Shown here: positions 1 to 7,507 of the stretch, one piece after another
Numbering within the stretch: position 1 is the stretch's first letter
Layout of the letters: every line of letters begins with the position of its first letter
IMG/VR virus record: IMGVR_UViG_3300045974_000426
Span: 1-35,536 of that record
Reading direction: 5' to 3' (one strand)
Length of the DNA: 35,536 nt
Source: a virus
Notes under the pieces: generated by a model
Told to the model about the DNA's origin: nothing
The model's input: only the letters and a program-made list of their open reading frames with translations
The model's database searches: none
Made by a program: the position numbers and the translations under genes

Positions 1-205
1 CCAGCCTGTCATGGAGATAACTGGCCTCCAGCTCGAGCTCAGCTATCTGCTCGAGGACGGTGAGAAGACGCCGCTCCTGCTCAGCTATCTGCTCGAGGAC
101 GGTGAGAAGACGCCGCTCCTGCTCAGCTATCTGCTCGAGGACGGTGAGAAGACGCCGCTCCTGCTCGGCGAAGTCCTTTCGTAGCTCTTCAACTTCTTGC
201 TTGTA
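1..205. repeat. Terminal overlap, left copy (pairs with 35374-35536)
   Basis: Bases 1-205 match the last 163 bases of the window, apart from one extra 42-bp tandem unit in this copy. This is what an assembler leaves at the ends of a circular or circularly permuted genome; headful packaging by a P22-type terminase would produce such permuted ends. A true direct terminal repeat is the alternative, but it would be short and would lie inside a coding gene, which makes it less likely. Confidence 0.9.
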
Positions 206-211
206 GTTCAT
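1..211 (-). CDS. Coiled-coil 14-residue-repeat protein (5' part, runs off the left edge)
   Basis: The ATG is at 211-209, preceded by AAGGA about 6 bases upstream. The frame stays open to base 1 and continues, through the contig overlap, into the gene copy ending at 35300. The protein begins MNYKQEVEELRKDFA and then repeats the 14-residue unit EQERRLLTVLEQIA three times in this copy. Each unit is two heptads with leucine/isoleucine spacing typical of a coiled coil, so an oligomerising or rod-like role is likely; no enzymatic motif is visible. On the circle the full protein would be 94 aa with three units or 80 aa with two. It heads the operon containing the glycosyltransferase and the second GIY-YIG nuclease. 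Function unknown. Confidence 0.75.
   Translation of the reverse strand, partial: MNYKQEVEELRKDFAEQERRLLTVLEQIAEQERRLLTVLEQIAEQERRLLTVLEQIAELELEASYLHDRL
38..163. repeat. Three tandem 42-bp units inside a coding gene
   Basis: Units lie at 38-79, 80-121 and 122-163 and are identical. Because 42 is a multiple of three, each unit adds exactly 14 residues and copy-number change keeps the frame. The right-end copy of this locus has only two units. Confidence 0.95.
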
Positions 212-357
212 GTTAGTCCTTGTTAGGTGCCGGCGACTGTTTGACCGGCGTTTGCACATTCAGTTCTTACCTAGAGTACCAGCGCTGGGACGATGTCGAG
301 GTCGCCTCGTGAAACTCATTCAGAGCTGTTTCACATGTGCAATGTGCCGTCGTCTCT

Positions 358-365
358 TATTTATG
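358..365 (-). promoter_or_regulatory. CATAAATA motif, minus strand
   Basis: This is one of five CATAAATA octamers in the window, all outside or at the very end of genes. It lies in the 212-429 gap, about 147 bases upstream of the coiled-coil gene start. The rest of that 218-base gap shows no gene; a weak GAAAC/GTTTC inverted repeat at about 311-332 is the only other structure seen. A promoter role is inferred only from the recurrence of the motif. Confidence 0.3.
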
Positions 366-429
366 GTCTGAAACAGGTTTAGGACCTGCGGTTAGAAACG
401 TTTCGCCCTGGTGGCTCGGTAGCGGTTCC

Positions 430-939
430 TTAAAGTGAGTAGATGAGAAAGTCAGCCAATGTAGATGTGGCTTGCGTGGCAATAAACTGTGCCTCAGGTA
501 CATCCGCACCCGTGGCAAGCAGGGCGAGGGCGTATTCATGTGCCACAGTCATCTCAGATGGGATCTGTAGTACTGGTGTTTCGCCTGTCACCCAAAGACC
601 AAGGTCACGAAAGATATGGTCCTCCATGATGGGCATCATTGCTGCGTCGCGTAACAACATTAGCTCATAGAGCTCAGCGTTGGCACGCCTTACCTGCCCA
701 AGGTCTCCATGGAGGCGACGATGCCCATGGATGGTGTAGTTGCTGGTGTATGAGCCACCCGGTGCATAGTACATCAAGATGATGTAGAAGCCGTCCTCGA
801 GCTTGGGCCAGTCCGCGACCGCCTTGCAGGGATGCAGCTTCTGATCCCTGTCACGTACGAAGTAGTGCTTGCCACCGCGCATACCAACGATGTCGAACTG
901 GATGGGCTGGCGGGCATAGAGGTCGGCGTTGTAGCCCAT
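430..939 (-). CDS. Hypothetical protein, 169 aa
   Basis: The ATG at 939-937 overlaps the stop of the preceding gene (TAATG), so the two are translationally coupled. The protein begins MGYNADLYARQPIQFDIVGM. It looks soluble, with an aromatic-rich middle (GFYIILMYYAPGGSY) and no signal peptide or membrane segment. No family was recognised. It is the last gene before a 218-base gap in the leftward operon that starts at the 1175 promoter. Confidence 0.75.
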   Translation of the reverse strand: MGYNADLYARQPIQFDIVGMRGGKHYFVRDRDQKLHPCKAVADWPKLEDGFYIILMYYAPGGSYTSNYTIHGHRRLHGDLGQVRRANAELYELMLLRDAAMMPIMEDHIFRDLGLWVTGETPVLQIPSEMTVAHEYALALLATGADVPEAQFIATQATSTLADFLIYSL

Positions 940-1151
940 TACTTGGCCCTCTTCGTGCCGTGGAATGCCTTCAGCGCCTTCAGTGCAAGCCGCTGCTCCG
1001 CCTCCATCATGTCGTTGATGACGTTGCTCAACTTCAAGAGGACTGCTGGGTCAATCAAGTTGGTCCCCTGATTGGCTCGGTGGCTTGACTGTAGGAAGTC
1101 CAGGTGCTGCTCGACTTCCCGAAGGGCTGTAACTCGTTCTGACATCTTCAT
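939..1151 (-). CDS. Hypothetical small helical protein, 70 aa
   Basis: The ATG at 1151 has a good ribosome-binding site (AAGGAG, 7 bases upstream). The protein begins MKMSERVTALREVEQHLDFL and is predicted by eye to be mostly helical, with a basic C-terminus. The gene follows a TATGATA box at 1175-1181, so it is probably first in its own transcript, with the 169-aa gene second. No family recognised. Confidence 0.75.
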   Translation of the reverse strand: MKMSERVTALREVEQHLDFLQSSHRANQGTNLIDPAVLLKLSNVINDMMEAEQRLALKALKAFHGTKRAK

Positions 1152-1174
1152 GTTGGCTCCTTGTTGAATAGGTC

Positions 1175-1194
1175 TATCATAACACCTATTTATG
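1175..1194 (-). promoter_or_regulatory. Putative minus-strand promoter: TATGATA box next to CATAAATA
   Basis: Reading the minus strand, CATAAATA (1194-1187) is followed five bases later by TATGATA (1181-1175), a good sigma70 -10 box, and then the ribosome-binding site and start of the 70-aa gene at 1151. No convincing -35 hexamer stands at the expected distance, so either the promoter needs an activator or the CATAAATA element replaces the -35 region. Confidence 0.45.
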
Positions 1195-1199
1195 CACCA

Positions 1200-1679
1200 T
1201 CATGGAATAATCAGGATGGAGTGCCTTTCTTTCAGCCACTCACGTGTCGCTACCTCATCGTTGAAGAGACGAGAGTTTCCGTCATACTCCTCACGCTTAG
1301 ACGAGATGTAGTCCATAAACTCAGCCTCAGTCAGCGGGTTAGGCAGTTCAGATGCACGAATGCCCGTGTATGGCACGGCTGGCTTTGGCTCCTTCGGCGG
1401 CTTGACTGGCTTTGAAAGAGGAACGCGCACTTGCTCAGGCCCATAGGTCCGACGGGGCTTCTGCATGACAACTGCACGTGGAATACCCACAAGCCCACTT
1501 GCAAGCTTGATGTAGGAGGAAAGGCTGTCCTGCAGGATGGCTACCGTCTCTCCTTCTGACAGCTCAAGCACATCAAGGTTGAGCTTCTCCAGCTCATGAA
1601 GCAGGTCCGCAAACTGAGGCTTTAGCTTGATAAGCTTTCGGACCACAAGTTCACGAGGTGAAATGTTGCTAGTTAGCAT
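1200..1679 (-). CDS. Hypothetical protein, 159 aa, downstream partner of the polymerase-like gene
   Basis: I chose the ATG at 1679 because GAGGAAG lies 6 bases upstream; a TTG at 1694 in the same frame would add five residues. The start overlaps the end of the 411-aa gene by 11 bases, so the two are likely co-translated. The N-terminal half is helical (about residues 10-60); the middle is rich in proline and lysine (KPVKPPKEPKPAVP) and looks like a flexible linker; the C-terminal third holds a compact acidic/basic segment ending in HSILIIP. No family was recognised. Its tight coupling suggests it works with the polymerase-like protein, but that is inference. Confidence 0.75.
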   Translation of the reverse strand: MLTSNISPRELVVRKLIKLKPQFADLLHELEKLNLDVLELSEGETVAILQDSLSSYIKLASGLVGIPRAVVMQKPRRTYGPEQVRVPLSKPVKPPKEPKPAVPYTGIRASELPNPLTEAEFMDYISSKREEYDGNSRLFNDEVATREWLKERHSILIIP

Positions 1680-2904
1680 AGTGCTCTTCCTCAAGTCTCA
1701 CTTCAAATCCCAGTTTACGATGGATACGACTACTTAGTTCAACTACATCAACGGGTCTCTCTGCAGCCCAGCCATCGTGTAGCAGAAAGTGCCTGTTGCC
1801 TGTCTCGAGCAGGTAGGACCTAACCTCGTTCATCACGAGACGCTCAAGATAGAAGTAGCGCGCCCACTTGTGGCGGCTGTTGATGGCCAACTTGCGCGGC
1901 TTGCCTGTCTTCAAGCTAACCTTCTCAGTCCGTGTCATGGACTGCTCGATGTAGGCCCAGCACTGCTTGATGTCCTCTCGCAACTCGGTGACGAAGGGAT
2001 CAGCACGGAGGGCATTCACTCTGTCATAGTCCTGGCCGAGCATGTGAAACAGCGAGTAGGACCTGTTGGCACCCAGTCGAGCACCGCAGAAGAGCGCATT
2101 GATGAGGGTCTTCGCCAGCTTCTTGTCGATACCTCCGACCTGAGCCACGTATTCTCTGGCTAGGTCCCGGTTAGCCAGGTAGTCCCGAAGGGCGAACAGA
2201 TAGAGGTCCATGTTGAATGGTTGTTGTTGCTGGGCGTGCTGGTGTATCAAAGTCGGTGCGCAGGCCTCAATATCATACGAATACGTCAGCCCGGATGCAG
2301 CAAGCACCTCGGTTCTCACCTCCCGGGTGACGTTCTGGAGCGAGTGCCACAACCGTGATGCTTTATCCTTGTAGGAGAAGGTCAGGCTGCTTAGGTCAGT
2401 TGCATACTCGCGCTTCACCCATTCGACTGCGACCTGGCGGTCATAGAGGTCCTCAACCTGCCCGGATACTTGTGCTACAATAAGGAGAGAATTGAGAGGA
2501 GAGAAGATACTCTCCTCGGTCATTGTTTGGTCGGACTTTAGGGCTGCACTCCAGTCACCCGTCTTCAAGCCGGCCTTTACTGCCTCCGACCCGACTTTGG
2601 ACAGGGCGTACTGCTTCACCTTGCCCTCGGCCATGTCGAAGTGGTTGTCAGTGCACACGAGCAGTACTCGTCGCATCCACCGGCTCAGGTCGTGGTTCTG
2701 GGAACCAAAGTGCTTGTCCAGCACAATCTTGGCAACCGGCTTTGAGTTTCGTGTGGAGAGCACTGCGCGGCAGAAGCCATAGACGTGCTTCACCTTGCGC
2801 AGGATGCGCGGGTCAGAGAAGTTTGGGGTGTAGTTGGGTTTCATGATGTCTCTCGTAACCTGCTTGCCGACAGGGTCAATCGAGGAGCGGGAGAAGACAT
2901 CCAT
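1669..2904 (-). CDS. Putative small single-subunit polymerase-like protein, 411 aa
   Basis: The protein shows, in order, three motifs resembling those of right-hand polymerases. YDIEACAPTLI at 210-220 has an aspartate like motif A; it also resembles the DxxSLYPSII pattern of family B enzymes. K261-xxx-K265-xxx-N269-xxx-C273-G274 has the spacing of the family A / T7 RNA polymerase O-helix motif (R/K-xxx-K-xxx-F/M-xxx-Y-G). LLHDGW at 374-379 resembles motif C (HDE in DNA polymerase I, HDS in T7 RNA polymerase). At 411 aa it is much shorter than usual family A polymerases, and no exonuclease domain is apparent. It is the largest early-strand gene and the only candidate replication or transcription enzyme in the genome. 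The start at 2904 lacks a clear ribosome-binding site; Met21 (MKPNYTPNF) is an alternative. The assignment rests on motif reading only and could be wrong. Confidence 0.5.
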   Translation of the reverse strand: MDVFSRSSIDPVGKQVTRDIMKPNYTPNFSDPRILRKVKHVYGFCRAVLSTRNSKPVAKIVLDKHFGSQNHDLSRWMRRVLLVCTDNHFDMAEGKVKQYALSKVGSEAVKAGLKTGDWSAALKSDQTMTEESIFSPLNSLLIVAQVSGQVEDLYDRQVAVEWVKREYATDLSSLTFSYKDKASRLWHSLQNVTREVRTEVLAASGLTYSYDIEACAPTLIHQHAQQQQPFNMDLYLFALRDYLANRDLAREYVAQVGGIDKKLAKTLINALFCGARLGANRSYSLFHMLGQDYDRVNALRADPFVTELREDIKQCWAYIEQSMTRTEKVSLKTGKPRKLAINSRHKWARYFYLERLVMNEVRSYLLETGNRHFLLHDGWAAERPVDVVELSSRIHRKLGFEVRLEEEHYAN

Positions 2905-2943
2905 TACACGGCAAGGTAACCGCTTCGCTCGACTGACATAGCT

Positions 2944-2973
2944 ATTTTATCATAAGATGGGAGGCGAGTGCAA
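2944..2973 (-). promoter_or_regulatory. Putative early promoter of the polymerase-like gene
   Basis: On the minus strand, TTGCAC (2973-2968) is followed after 18 bases by TAAAAT (2949-2944), which overlaps a TATGATA box (2954-2948). It lies in the 122-base divergent gap and points toward the 411-aa gene start at 2904. The same gap must also feed the plus-strand genes from 3027, but no good plus-strand promoter is visible there. Confidence 0.5.
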
Positions 2974-3026
2974 GCATTCGGTCAGGTTGACCAACCCAGC
3001 AGGTCGACCACCTCCATACATATCTC

Positions 3027-3392
3027 ATGCACCTCCTCTACACCCCGCTTAAAGACGGCTACCTCCTCTCGGTGAATGACGCGCACTACGTAGATGGACC
3101 ACCTCGGATGCACATCCCCACTCCGTTTACTCGTATCCCCACCCCGAAGATAAAGCGCCGACAGGCCACCTTCAACCACCAGTACGTGGGGAAGATACCC
3201 ACTCGAGATGAACTGGTCGACCTGAACAGCGACTGGCGGCGCACACTTGACGTGCTGCTTGACCCACCTCGACACGGACCTACCACTGCGTGGCCGAACA
3301 TGATTGACATGAAGGCCTGTGCGGCACAGGCCAAGGTGGACGTAAAGTTCGTCTCGACGGTGCGCATCTGGCTCGCCAAACAACCGGACTGA
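3027..3392 (+). CDS. Hypothetical protein, 121 aa, first gene of the rightward arm
   Basis: The frame opens after a stop at 2988-2990 and the only usable start is ATG 3027, which has no clear ribosome-binding site. The protein is basic, with a proline-rich stretch (HIPTPFTRIPTPKIKRR) at about residues 29-45 and a helical C-terminal third. No family was recognised. It is followed after 3 bases by the 73-aa gene, and together they lead a tightly packed run that ends with the endonuclease I gene. Confidence 0.65.
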   Translation: MHLLYTPLKDGYLLSVNDAHYVDGPPRMHIPTPFTRIPTPKIKRRQATFNHQYVGKIPTRDELVDLNSDWRRTLDVLLDPPRHGPTTAWPNMIDMKACAAQAKVDVKFVSTVRIWLAKQPD

Positions 3393-3395
3393 TCT

Positions 3396-3617
3396 ATGAA
3401 CAAAGTAGAACACACCTTTACCTCACTGGCCATTCGCCAGCTAAGCGTCGGCCTTAAGCCCACCTTCTGTCTCGTCACATCCACCCACCTGAAGAACAAG
3501 GTCATCGCCCAAGAGATGACTGGACCCCTTCCCTGGGAGATGTGCCTGCACCTCATGAAGCAGACCGCGTCACAGGTCTGGCAGCCACGTGGCATGGGAG
3601 TTACCGCAGATGAGTAA
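3396..3617 (+). CDS. Hypothetical protein, 73 aa
   Basis: ATG 3396 lies 3 bases after the preceding stop. The protein begins MNKVEHTFTSLAIRQLSVGL and contains EMTGPLPWEMCLHLMKQTA. It has no signal peptide or membrane segment and no recognised family. Its last eight bases (ATGAGTAA) contain the start of the next small gene, a coupling typical of real phage genes. Confidence 0.6.
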   Translation: MNKVEHTFTSLAIRQLSVGLKPTFCLVTSTHLKNKVIAQEMTGPLPWEMCLHLMKQTASQVWQPRGMGVTADE

Positions 3618-3735
3618 ACCCACTACAGAGCAGCTCGCCAAAGAGCTTGCCCAACTACTCATCCTCATCCAGGACCTCCAGCTCGAGTTGTCCCTATTGA
3701 AGCGCAAGCTACACACACAAGGCATCGCAACTTGA
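3610..3735 (+). CDS. Small leucine-rich helical protein, 41 aa
   Basis: ATG 3610 overlaps the end of the 73-aa gene, and the stop TGA (3733-3735) overlaps the TTG start of the endonuclease I gene (TTGA). The peptide starts MSKPTTEQLAKELAQLLILI and continues with leucines spaced as in a short coiled coil (DLQLELSLLKRKL). The exact packing between two genes, with overlaps on both sides, is the main support. It may be an assembly or anti-host peptide; function unknown. Confidence 0.6.
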   Translation: MSKPTTEQLAKELAQLLILIQDLQLELSLLKRKLHTQGIAT

Positions 3736-4082
3736 CTACCTACAAGTCCGGCTTTGAGCGTACCTTCGCCAAGCAGTTCAAGCTGCCCTACGAGACCACT
3801 CGGCTGGCCTATGTCGTTACCCACCACTACACCCCCGACTGGACAGTGGGACCAACCCGGTTCATTGAGACCAAGGGGCTATGGACCGGTGCCGACAGGC
3901 AGAAGCACCTCTACATCAAGAAGCAGCACCCACACATCGAGGTCCTCTTGGTGTTTCAAGACCCCAACCGTCGGCTCAGCAAGGCATCCAAGGTGACCTA
4001 CTCAGCCTGGTGCGAGAAGCACGGACTACCATGGGCATCGGCGACAGATCTAAGTGCCATCACTGCCTGGGTCCATAAATAG
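3732..4082 (+). CDS. T7 endonuclease I-type Holliday-junction resolvase
   Basis: The 116-aa protein resembles phage T7 gp3 along its length. SGFE (residues 6-9) supplies the first catalytic glutamate, HYTPDW (32-37) the aspartate D36, and IETKGLW (45-51) the E46-x-K48 pair; these correspond to T7 E20, D55, E65 and K67. The conserved tail CEKHGLPWA is also present. The enzyme resolves branched DNA during replication and packaging by paired nicks, acting as a dimer. It begins with TTG overlapping the previous stop (TTGA). T7 gp3 is 149 aa, so this is a trimmed version lacking part of the termini. The assignment is strong. Confidence 0.93.
   Translation: MTTYKSGFERTFAKQFKLPYETTRLAYVVTHHYTPDWTVGPTRFIETKGLWTGADRQKHLYIKKQHPHIEVLLVFQDPNRRLSKASKVTYSAWCEKHGLPWASATDLSAITAWVHK
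4074..4081 (+). promoter_or_regulatory. CATAAATA motif at the end of the endonuclease I gene
   Basis: The octamer overlaps the last codons of the resolvase gene and stands 52 bases upstream of the ParB-methyltransferase start. It is one of five copies at gene junctions. A short CCCC/GGGG hairpin (about 4104-4118) follows. A promoter role is conjectural. Confidence 0.3.
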
Positions 4083-4132
4083 AACTGCCCATAGACCATA
4101 TTCCCCCATCTTGGGGATGTAATGGAAAGAGA

Positions 4133-5479
4133 ATGAACAGAATGCAGGTAAAGCAACTACCCATCGATGCCGTCAAGCCCTATCCGGGTAACCCACGCAT
4201 CAACGACAAGGCAATCGACCCTGTCGCCGCCTCCATCAAAGAGTTCGGATTTCAACAGCCCATCGTAGTCGACAGTGAGAACGTTGTCATCGTAGGCCAC
4301 ACCCGCCTACTGGCTGCCAAGCGCCTTGGACTGACTGAGGTGCCGGTGGTGGTGGCCGACGACCTGACCCCCGACCAAGCTAAGGCCTACCGCCTGGCCG
4401 ACAACCGGACCAACCAGAACGCCGAGTGGGACTGGAGCCTGCTAGGTGAGGAGCTGCAGGGTCTACTTGAGGACTGCCCTGACCTGGTGCCACCCACCGG
4501 GTTTGATGCTGAAGAGATCAAGAAGGCCCTGCACTTCGACGACGGAACCCACATTCGAGACTACACCCCTCGAGACAAGGAAGACCCACTGTCGGCCTAT
4601 GGAGATGTATGGACCTCAACCGACGGCGAACACATCGTCGTCTGCAGCGAGAACAACCAGCAGCTGGCCACAGACCTCATCAAGAAGAACCCCATCGACT
4701 GCATCTGGACGGACCCACCGTACAACCTGGGGCTAAGCGGTGTTGGTGGCAAGGTCCACAACGACACCTTTGCAAGTGACACCGAGTTTACCAGCTTCCT
4801 GACCTCCTGCTTCAAGGAGGCCATCGCTGCACTTCCAGCAGGCTGCTTCGTGTTTAGCTGTGGTGTTCATGGCTCCTACATTCCAAACCGAGCTGCACTT
4901 GAGGGGCTTGGAATGCAGCTAAAGCACCAACTTGTCTGGGTCAAGCCACCCTCCTACACTATGAATGGGACCTTCGCGAAGTCCCATGAGGTCATCTGGT
5001 TGTTCCAGAAGCCAGGGTCGAGACACATCAACAACACCGCCCAGAACCCGCGTGAAGAACACGACGAGCTCCTTATCCCCCACGAGCACCTGGAGAAGAA
5101 GTCGAAGAACGAGCTGCTCGACTACGTCCAGAAGCTCACCGCGTCAATGGACACGCAGCGCACCACCCGAGAGCACGACAGGTGGGCCGACCACCCGACC
5201 GTGAAGCCGTCAAGTCTTATCAAGCAGCACCTGAGTCGCGTCACCTACCCTGGAGACCGGGTACTTGACATCTTCGGTGGAAGCGGCAGCACCGCGGTTA
5301 CCTGCTTTAGCATGGGTCGAAAGAGCCTGACGTTTGAACTTGACCCAGGCTACGTCGATGTGACGCTGACCCGCCTCTACGAGAACTACCAGTGCGACTT
5401 CACCAACCAAGCCGGTGTGAAGTGGTCAGACATCTGGGAACCCGAGAAGAAGCGTCGGGAGTCACTCGATGCTGCCTGA
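4133..5479 (+). CDS. ParB/Srx-like domain fused to a DNA methyltransferase
   Basis: The 448-aa protein has two parts. Residues 5-130 form a ParB-like nuclease/Srx domain: IDAVKPYPGNPR at 11-22, then VIVGHTRLLAAKRLG at 52-66 and the ADNRTNQN block. Residues about 155-430 are an S-adenosylmethionine-dependent DNA methyltransferase with DPPY (194-197) as catalytic motif IV and FGGSGST (381-387) as motif I; this IV-before-I order is that of beta-class N6-adenine/N4-cytosine enzymes. ParB-methyltransferase fusions are common in phages and are thought to modify phage DNA against host restriction. ATG 4142 is a possible alternative start. It is placed just before the terminase genes, and its short coupled neighbour starts inside its last codons. 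Confidence 0.93.
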   Translation: MNRMQVKQLPIDAVKPYPGNPRINDKAIDPVAASIKEFGFQQPIVVDSENVVIVGHTRLLAAKRLGLTEVPVVVADDLTPDQAKAYRLADNRTNQNAEWDWSLLGEELQGLLEDCPDLVPPTGFDAEEIKKALHFDDGTHIRDYTPRDKEDPLSAYGDVWTSTDGEHIVVCSENNQQLATDLIKKNPIDCIWTDPPYNLGLSGVGGKVHNDTFASDTEFTSFLTSCFKEAIAALPAGCFVFSCGVHGSYIPNRAALEGLGMQLKHQLVWVKPPSYTMNGTFAKSHEVIWLFQKPGSRHINNTAQNPREEHDELLIPHEHLEKKSKNELLDYVQKLTASMDTQRTTREHDRWADHPTVKPSSLIKQHLSRVTYPGDRVLDIFGGSGSTAVTCFSMGRKSLTFELDPGYVDVTLTRLYENYQCDFTNQAGVKWSDIWEPEKKRRESLDAA

Positions 5480-5660
5480 ACTACTTGAGACCCAAGGGTC
5501 GGCTGCCAAGGAGTGCAACGAACTCTATGCCCGCCACCGCATCAAGCAGCACCTTGAAGCCATCGAGCAGCTGAAGGTCTACCTCAACCAACCCTACGAG
5601 ACCCCACCTTGCCACCGGTGCGCAAGTCTACGAACGGAGAGCGTCTATGACCGAGTTTGA
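5469..5660 (+). CDS. Hypothetical protein, 63 aa
   Basis: ATG 5469 lies inside the end of the methyltransferase gene, with GGGAG upstream; its own end overlaps the start of the small terminase gene by 14 bases. The peptide is helical over residues 1-42 and ends with a CHRC pair that could bind metal. No family recognised; the nested overlaps on both sides support translation. Confidence 0.6.
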   Translation: MLPELLETQGSAAKECNELYARHRIKQHLEAIEQLKVYLNQPYETPPCHRCASLRTESVYDRV

Positions 5661-6093
5661 ACTCATCCCCGACGAGGTCATCCTTGAGCCTGAAGACTAC
5701 GACCTGCCCGGCTACATCAAGGGGTCCTACCGTCTGCACCAGTCTAAGCAGAAGCAGAAGGTCAAGGTCACCCGTCGCCAGATACAGTACTTCGGGGAAC
5801 GCGGCATACCCTGGCTGGACATCGAGAAGTTCTACGGTGTTGACCGCGTCACCCTGATGCGTCACTACAAGACCGACTACGAGAAGGGTCTTGCCAACAC
5901 CAACATCGCGCTGCGCAACAAGATGGTCGAGATGGCGCTGAACGGCAGCATCCCAATCCTTATCTTCACCGCCAAGAACCGCCTGTTTATGTCCGACAAC
6001 GGGCAGACCAAGGACCACGAGACTGACGAGAAGATCAGCGGGCTGACAGATGAAGAGCTGCGAACCCAGGCGGAGAAGCTGCTTGGTCGCTGA
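5647..6093 (+). CDS. Terminase small subunit
   Basis: The 148-aa protein has a helix-turn-helix-like region (RRQIQYFGERGIPWLDIEKF, then GVDRVTLMRHY; about residues 43-75) followed by the KMVEMALNGSIPILIFTAKN segment typical of phage small terminases. It recognises viral DNA and recruits the large subunit to the portal for packaging. It sits directly before the large subunit gene and overlaps its start, the usual order. The assignment follows from the sequence pattern plus position. Confidence 0.85.
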   Translation: MTEFELIPDEVILEPEDYDLPGYIKGSYRLHQSKQKQKVKVTRRQIQYFGERGIPWLDIEKFYGVDRVTLMRHYKTDYEKGLANTNIALRNKMVEMALNGSIPILIFTAKNRLFMSDNGQTKDHETDEKISGLTDEELRTQAEKLLGR

Positions 6094-7498
6094 CTGGTCA
6101 CTTGAGGAGGTCGTTGCCGAGCTAAGTCGACGGCAGAGCGTAGGGGGATGGAGCACCAGGTACTTCAACACCCCTGATACCCGGCTCAAGTATCCCAAGC
6201 ACTGGGAGTACTTCGATGCGGGAGCAACTCATGGCACCCGTCTCTTTACCGCCGGAAATCAAGTTGGTAAATCCCTGTCCTCTGCCTGTGAGCTCGTCAT
6301 GCACCTCACTGGGGACTACCACCCGGACTGGAGAGGTCGCCGCTTTGATGGCCCAGTCAACGTCTGGAATGTAGGCAGAACCGCTGAGCTTGTCCGTCAG
6401 ACCATCCAACCCTTGCTGCTTGGGCAGGTCAACGCCTTTGGGACCGGGCTCATCCCCAAGGACAAGCTCGACCTCGGCACCCTCACCGACGCCAAGCGCG
6501 CCTCGACCCCAATCAACGCCTTCCGGGTCCTCAGCAGGAACGGTGGCTACAGCACGGTCGCCCTGAAGTCAGGTGAGCAGGGTCGTGAGGCATTTCAGGC
6601 GGCTACGCTGGACATCGTCTGGGTGGACGAGGAGATCCCCTTCGACGTCTTCAACGAGTGCCAAGTCCGGTTGCTTGTTCGCAACGGCATCATGATGTAC
6701 TCATTCACTCCACTGAAGGGCACGACTGAGGTCATCCAGTCGTTCAGCGTCGATGGGACGTTCGTTGAGGGCGACGTTGGCAGTGGTCGCTACGTGGTGC
6801 GCTGCTCCATGTATGACGTGCCTCACCTCTCCACGGAGATGATCGACAAACTCGCAGTAACGACACCGCCCTTCCTGCGAGATGCACGTATCTACGGTAT
6901 CCCATCCCTTGGTGCCGGCGCGATCTACCCAGTCCCTGAGAGCGACTTCGTCATCGAGCCCCAGCCCATTCCCAAGCACTGGACCCGCTGCTATGGGATG
7001 GACGTCGGGAACAAAACAGCTGCGGTCTGGCTTGCCATCGACCCAGATGGCGGCGAGATCTGGACCTACGCCGAGTACTACCGAGAAGGCGCTGAGCCCT
7101 CCATCCACACCGCCGGCATCAAAGCCAAGGGCGACTGGATCCCAGGCGCCATCGACCCGGCCGCCAACGCCGGCTCACAGAAGGACGGAGAGAAACTGAA
7201 GGAGCTCTACGTCGACCTCGGGCTTGACCTCGTAAACGCCGTCAACGCGGTTGAAGCTGGGCTCTACACCATCTGGGAGATGCTCTCGACCGGTCGCCTG
7301 AAGGTGTTCAGCTCCTGCACCGGTCTCTTGAAGGACATCAAGGGCTACCAGCGGGATGAGAAAGGCAAGGTCAAGAAAGAGAACGACCACCGTGCCGACG
7401 CCTGGCGCTACGCCGTGATGACGAGAGACATCGCGATCACTCAGCATGCGCTAAATAAAGCATTCACCGGGCGCCCAACCGCGAGACCGGTATTCTAA
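6083..7498 (+). CDS. Terminase large subunit (packaging ATPase/nuclease)
   Basis: The motor that pumps DNA into the prohead and cuts the concatemer. Walker A is TAGNQVGKS (residues 56-64 from this start) and Walker B is DIVWVDEE. The RNase H-like nuclease part shows GMDVGNKTAAVWLAIDPD, then GAIDPAAN, and the final acidic motif DHRADAWRYA. The TTG at 6083 is preferred because GGAG stands 7 bases upstream; an in-frame ATG at 6050 without a ribosome-binding site would add 11 residues. It overlaps the small subunit gene and is followed after 9 bases by the portal gene. With P22-like head genes, headful packaging is expected. Confidence 0.93.
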   Translation: MVADWSLEEVVAELSRRQSVGGWSTRYFNTPDTRLKYPKHWEYFDAGATHGTRLFTAGNQVGKSLSSACELVMHLTGDYHPDWRGRRFDGPVNVWNVGRTAELVRQTIQPLLLGQVNAFGTGLIPKDKLDLGTLTDAKRASTPINAFRVLSRNGGYSTVALKSGEQGREAFQAATLDIVWVDEEIPFDVFNECQVRLLVRNGIMMYSFTPLKGTTEVIQSFSVDGTFVEGDVGSGRYVVRCSMYDVPHLSTEMIDKLAVTTPPFLRDARIYGIPSLGAGAIYPVPESDFVIEPQPIPKHWTRCYGMDVGNKTAAVWLAIDPDGGEIWTYAEYYREGAEPSIHTAGIKAKGDWIPGAIDPAANAGSQKDGEKLKELYVDLGLDLVNAVNAVEAGLYTIWEMLSTGRLKVFSSCTGLLKDIKGYQRDEKGKVKKENDHRADAWRYAVMTRDIAITQHALNKAFTGRPTARPVF

Positions 7499-7507
7499 AG
7501 GACACCC

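Noticed and set aside
212-429. Possible tRNA-like or gene content in the left gap
   Set aside because: Short inverted repeats exist, but no cloverleaf and no open frame with a start signal; the frame at 357-539 is a shadow of the 169-aa gene.
2982-3595. Two minus-strand open frames (143 and 169 aa) opposite the first rightward genes
   Set aside because: They overlap each other and the plus-strand genes, with no ribosome-binding site or family pattern; the plus-strand chain of small coupled genes ending in the resolvase is more convincing.
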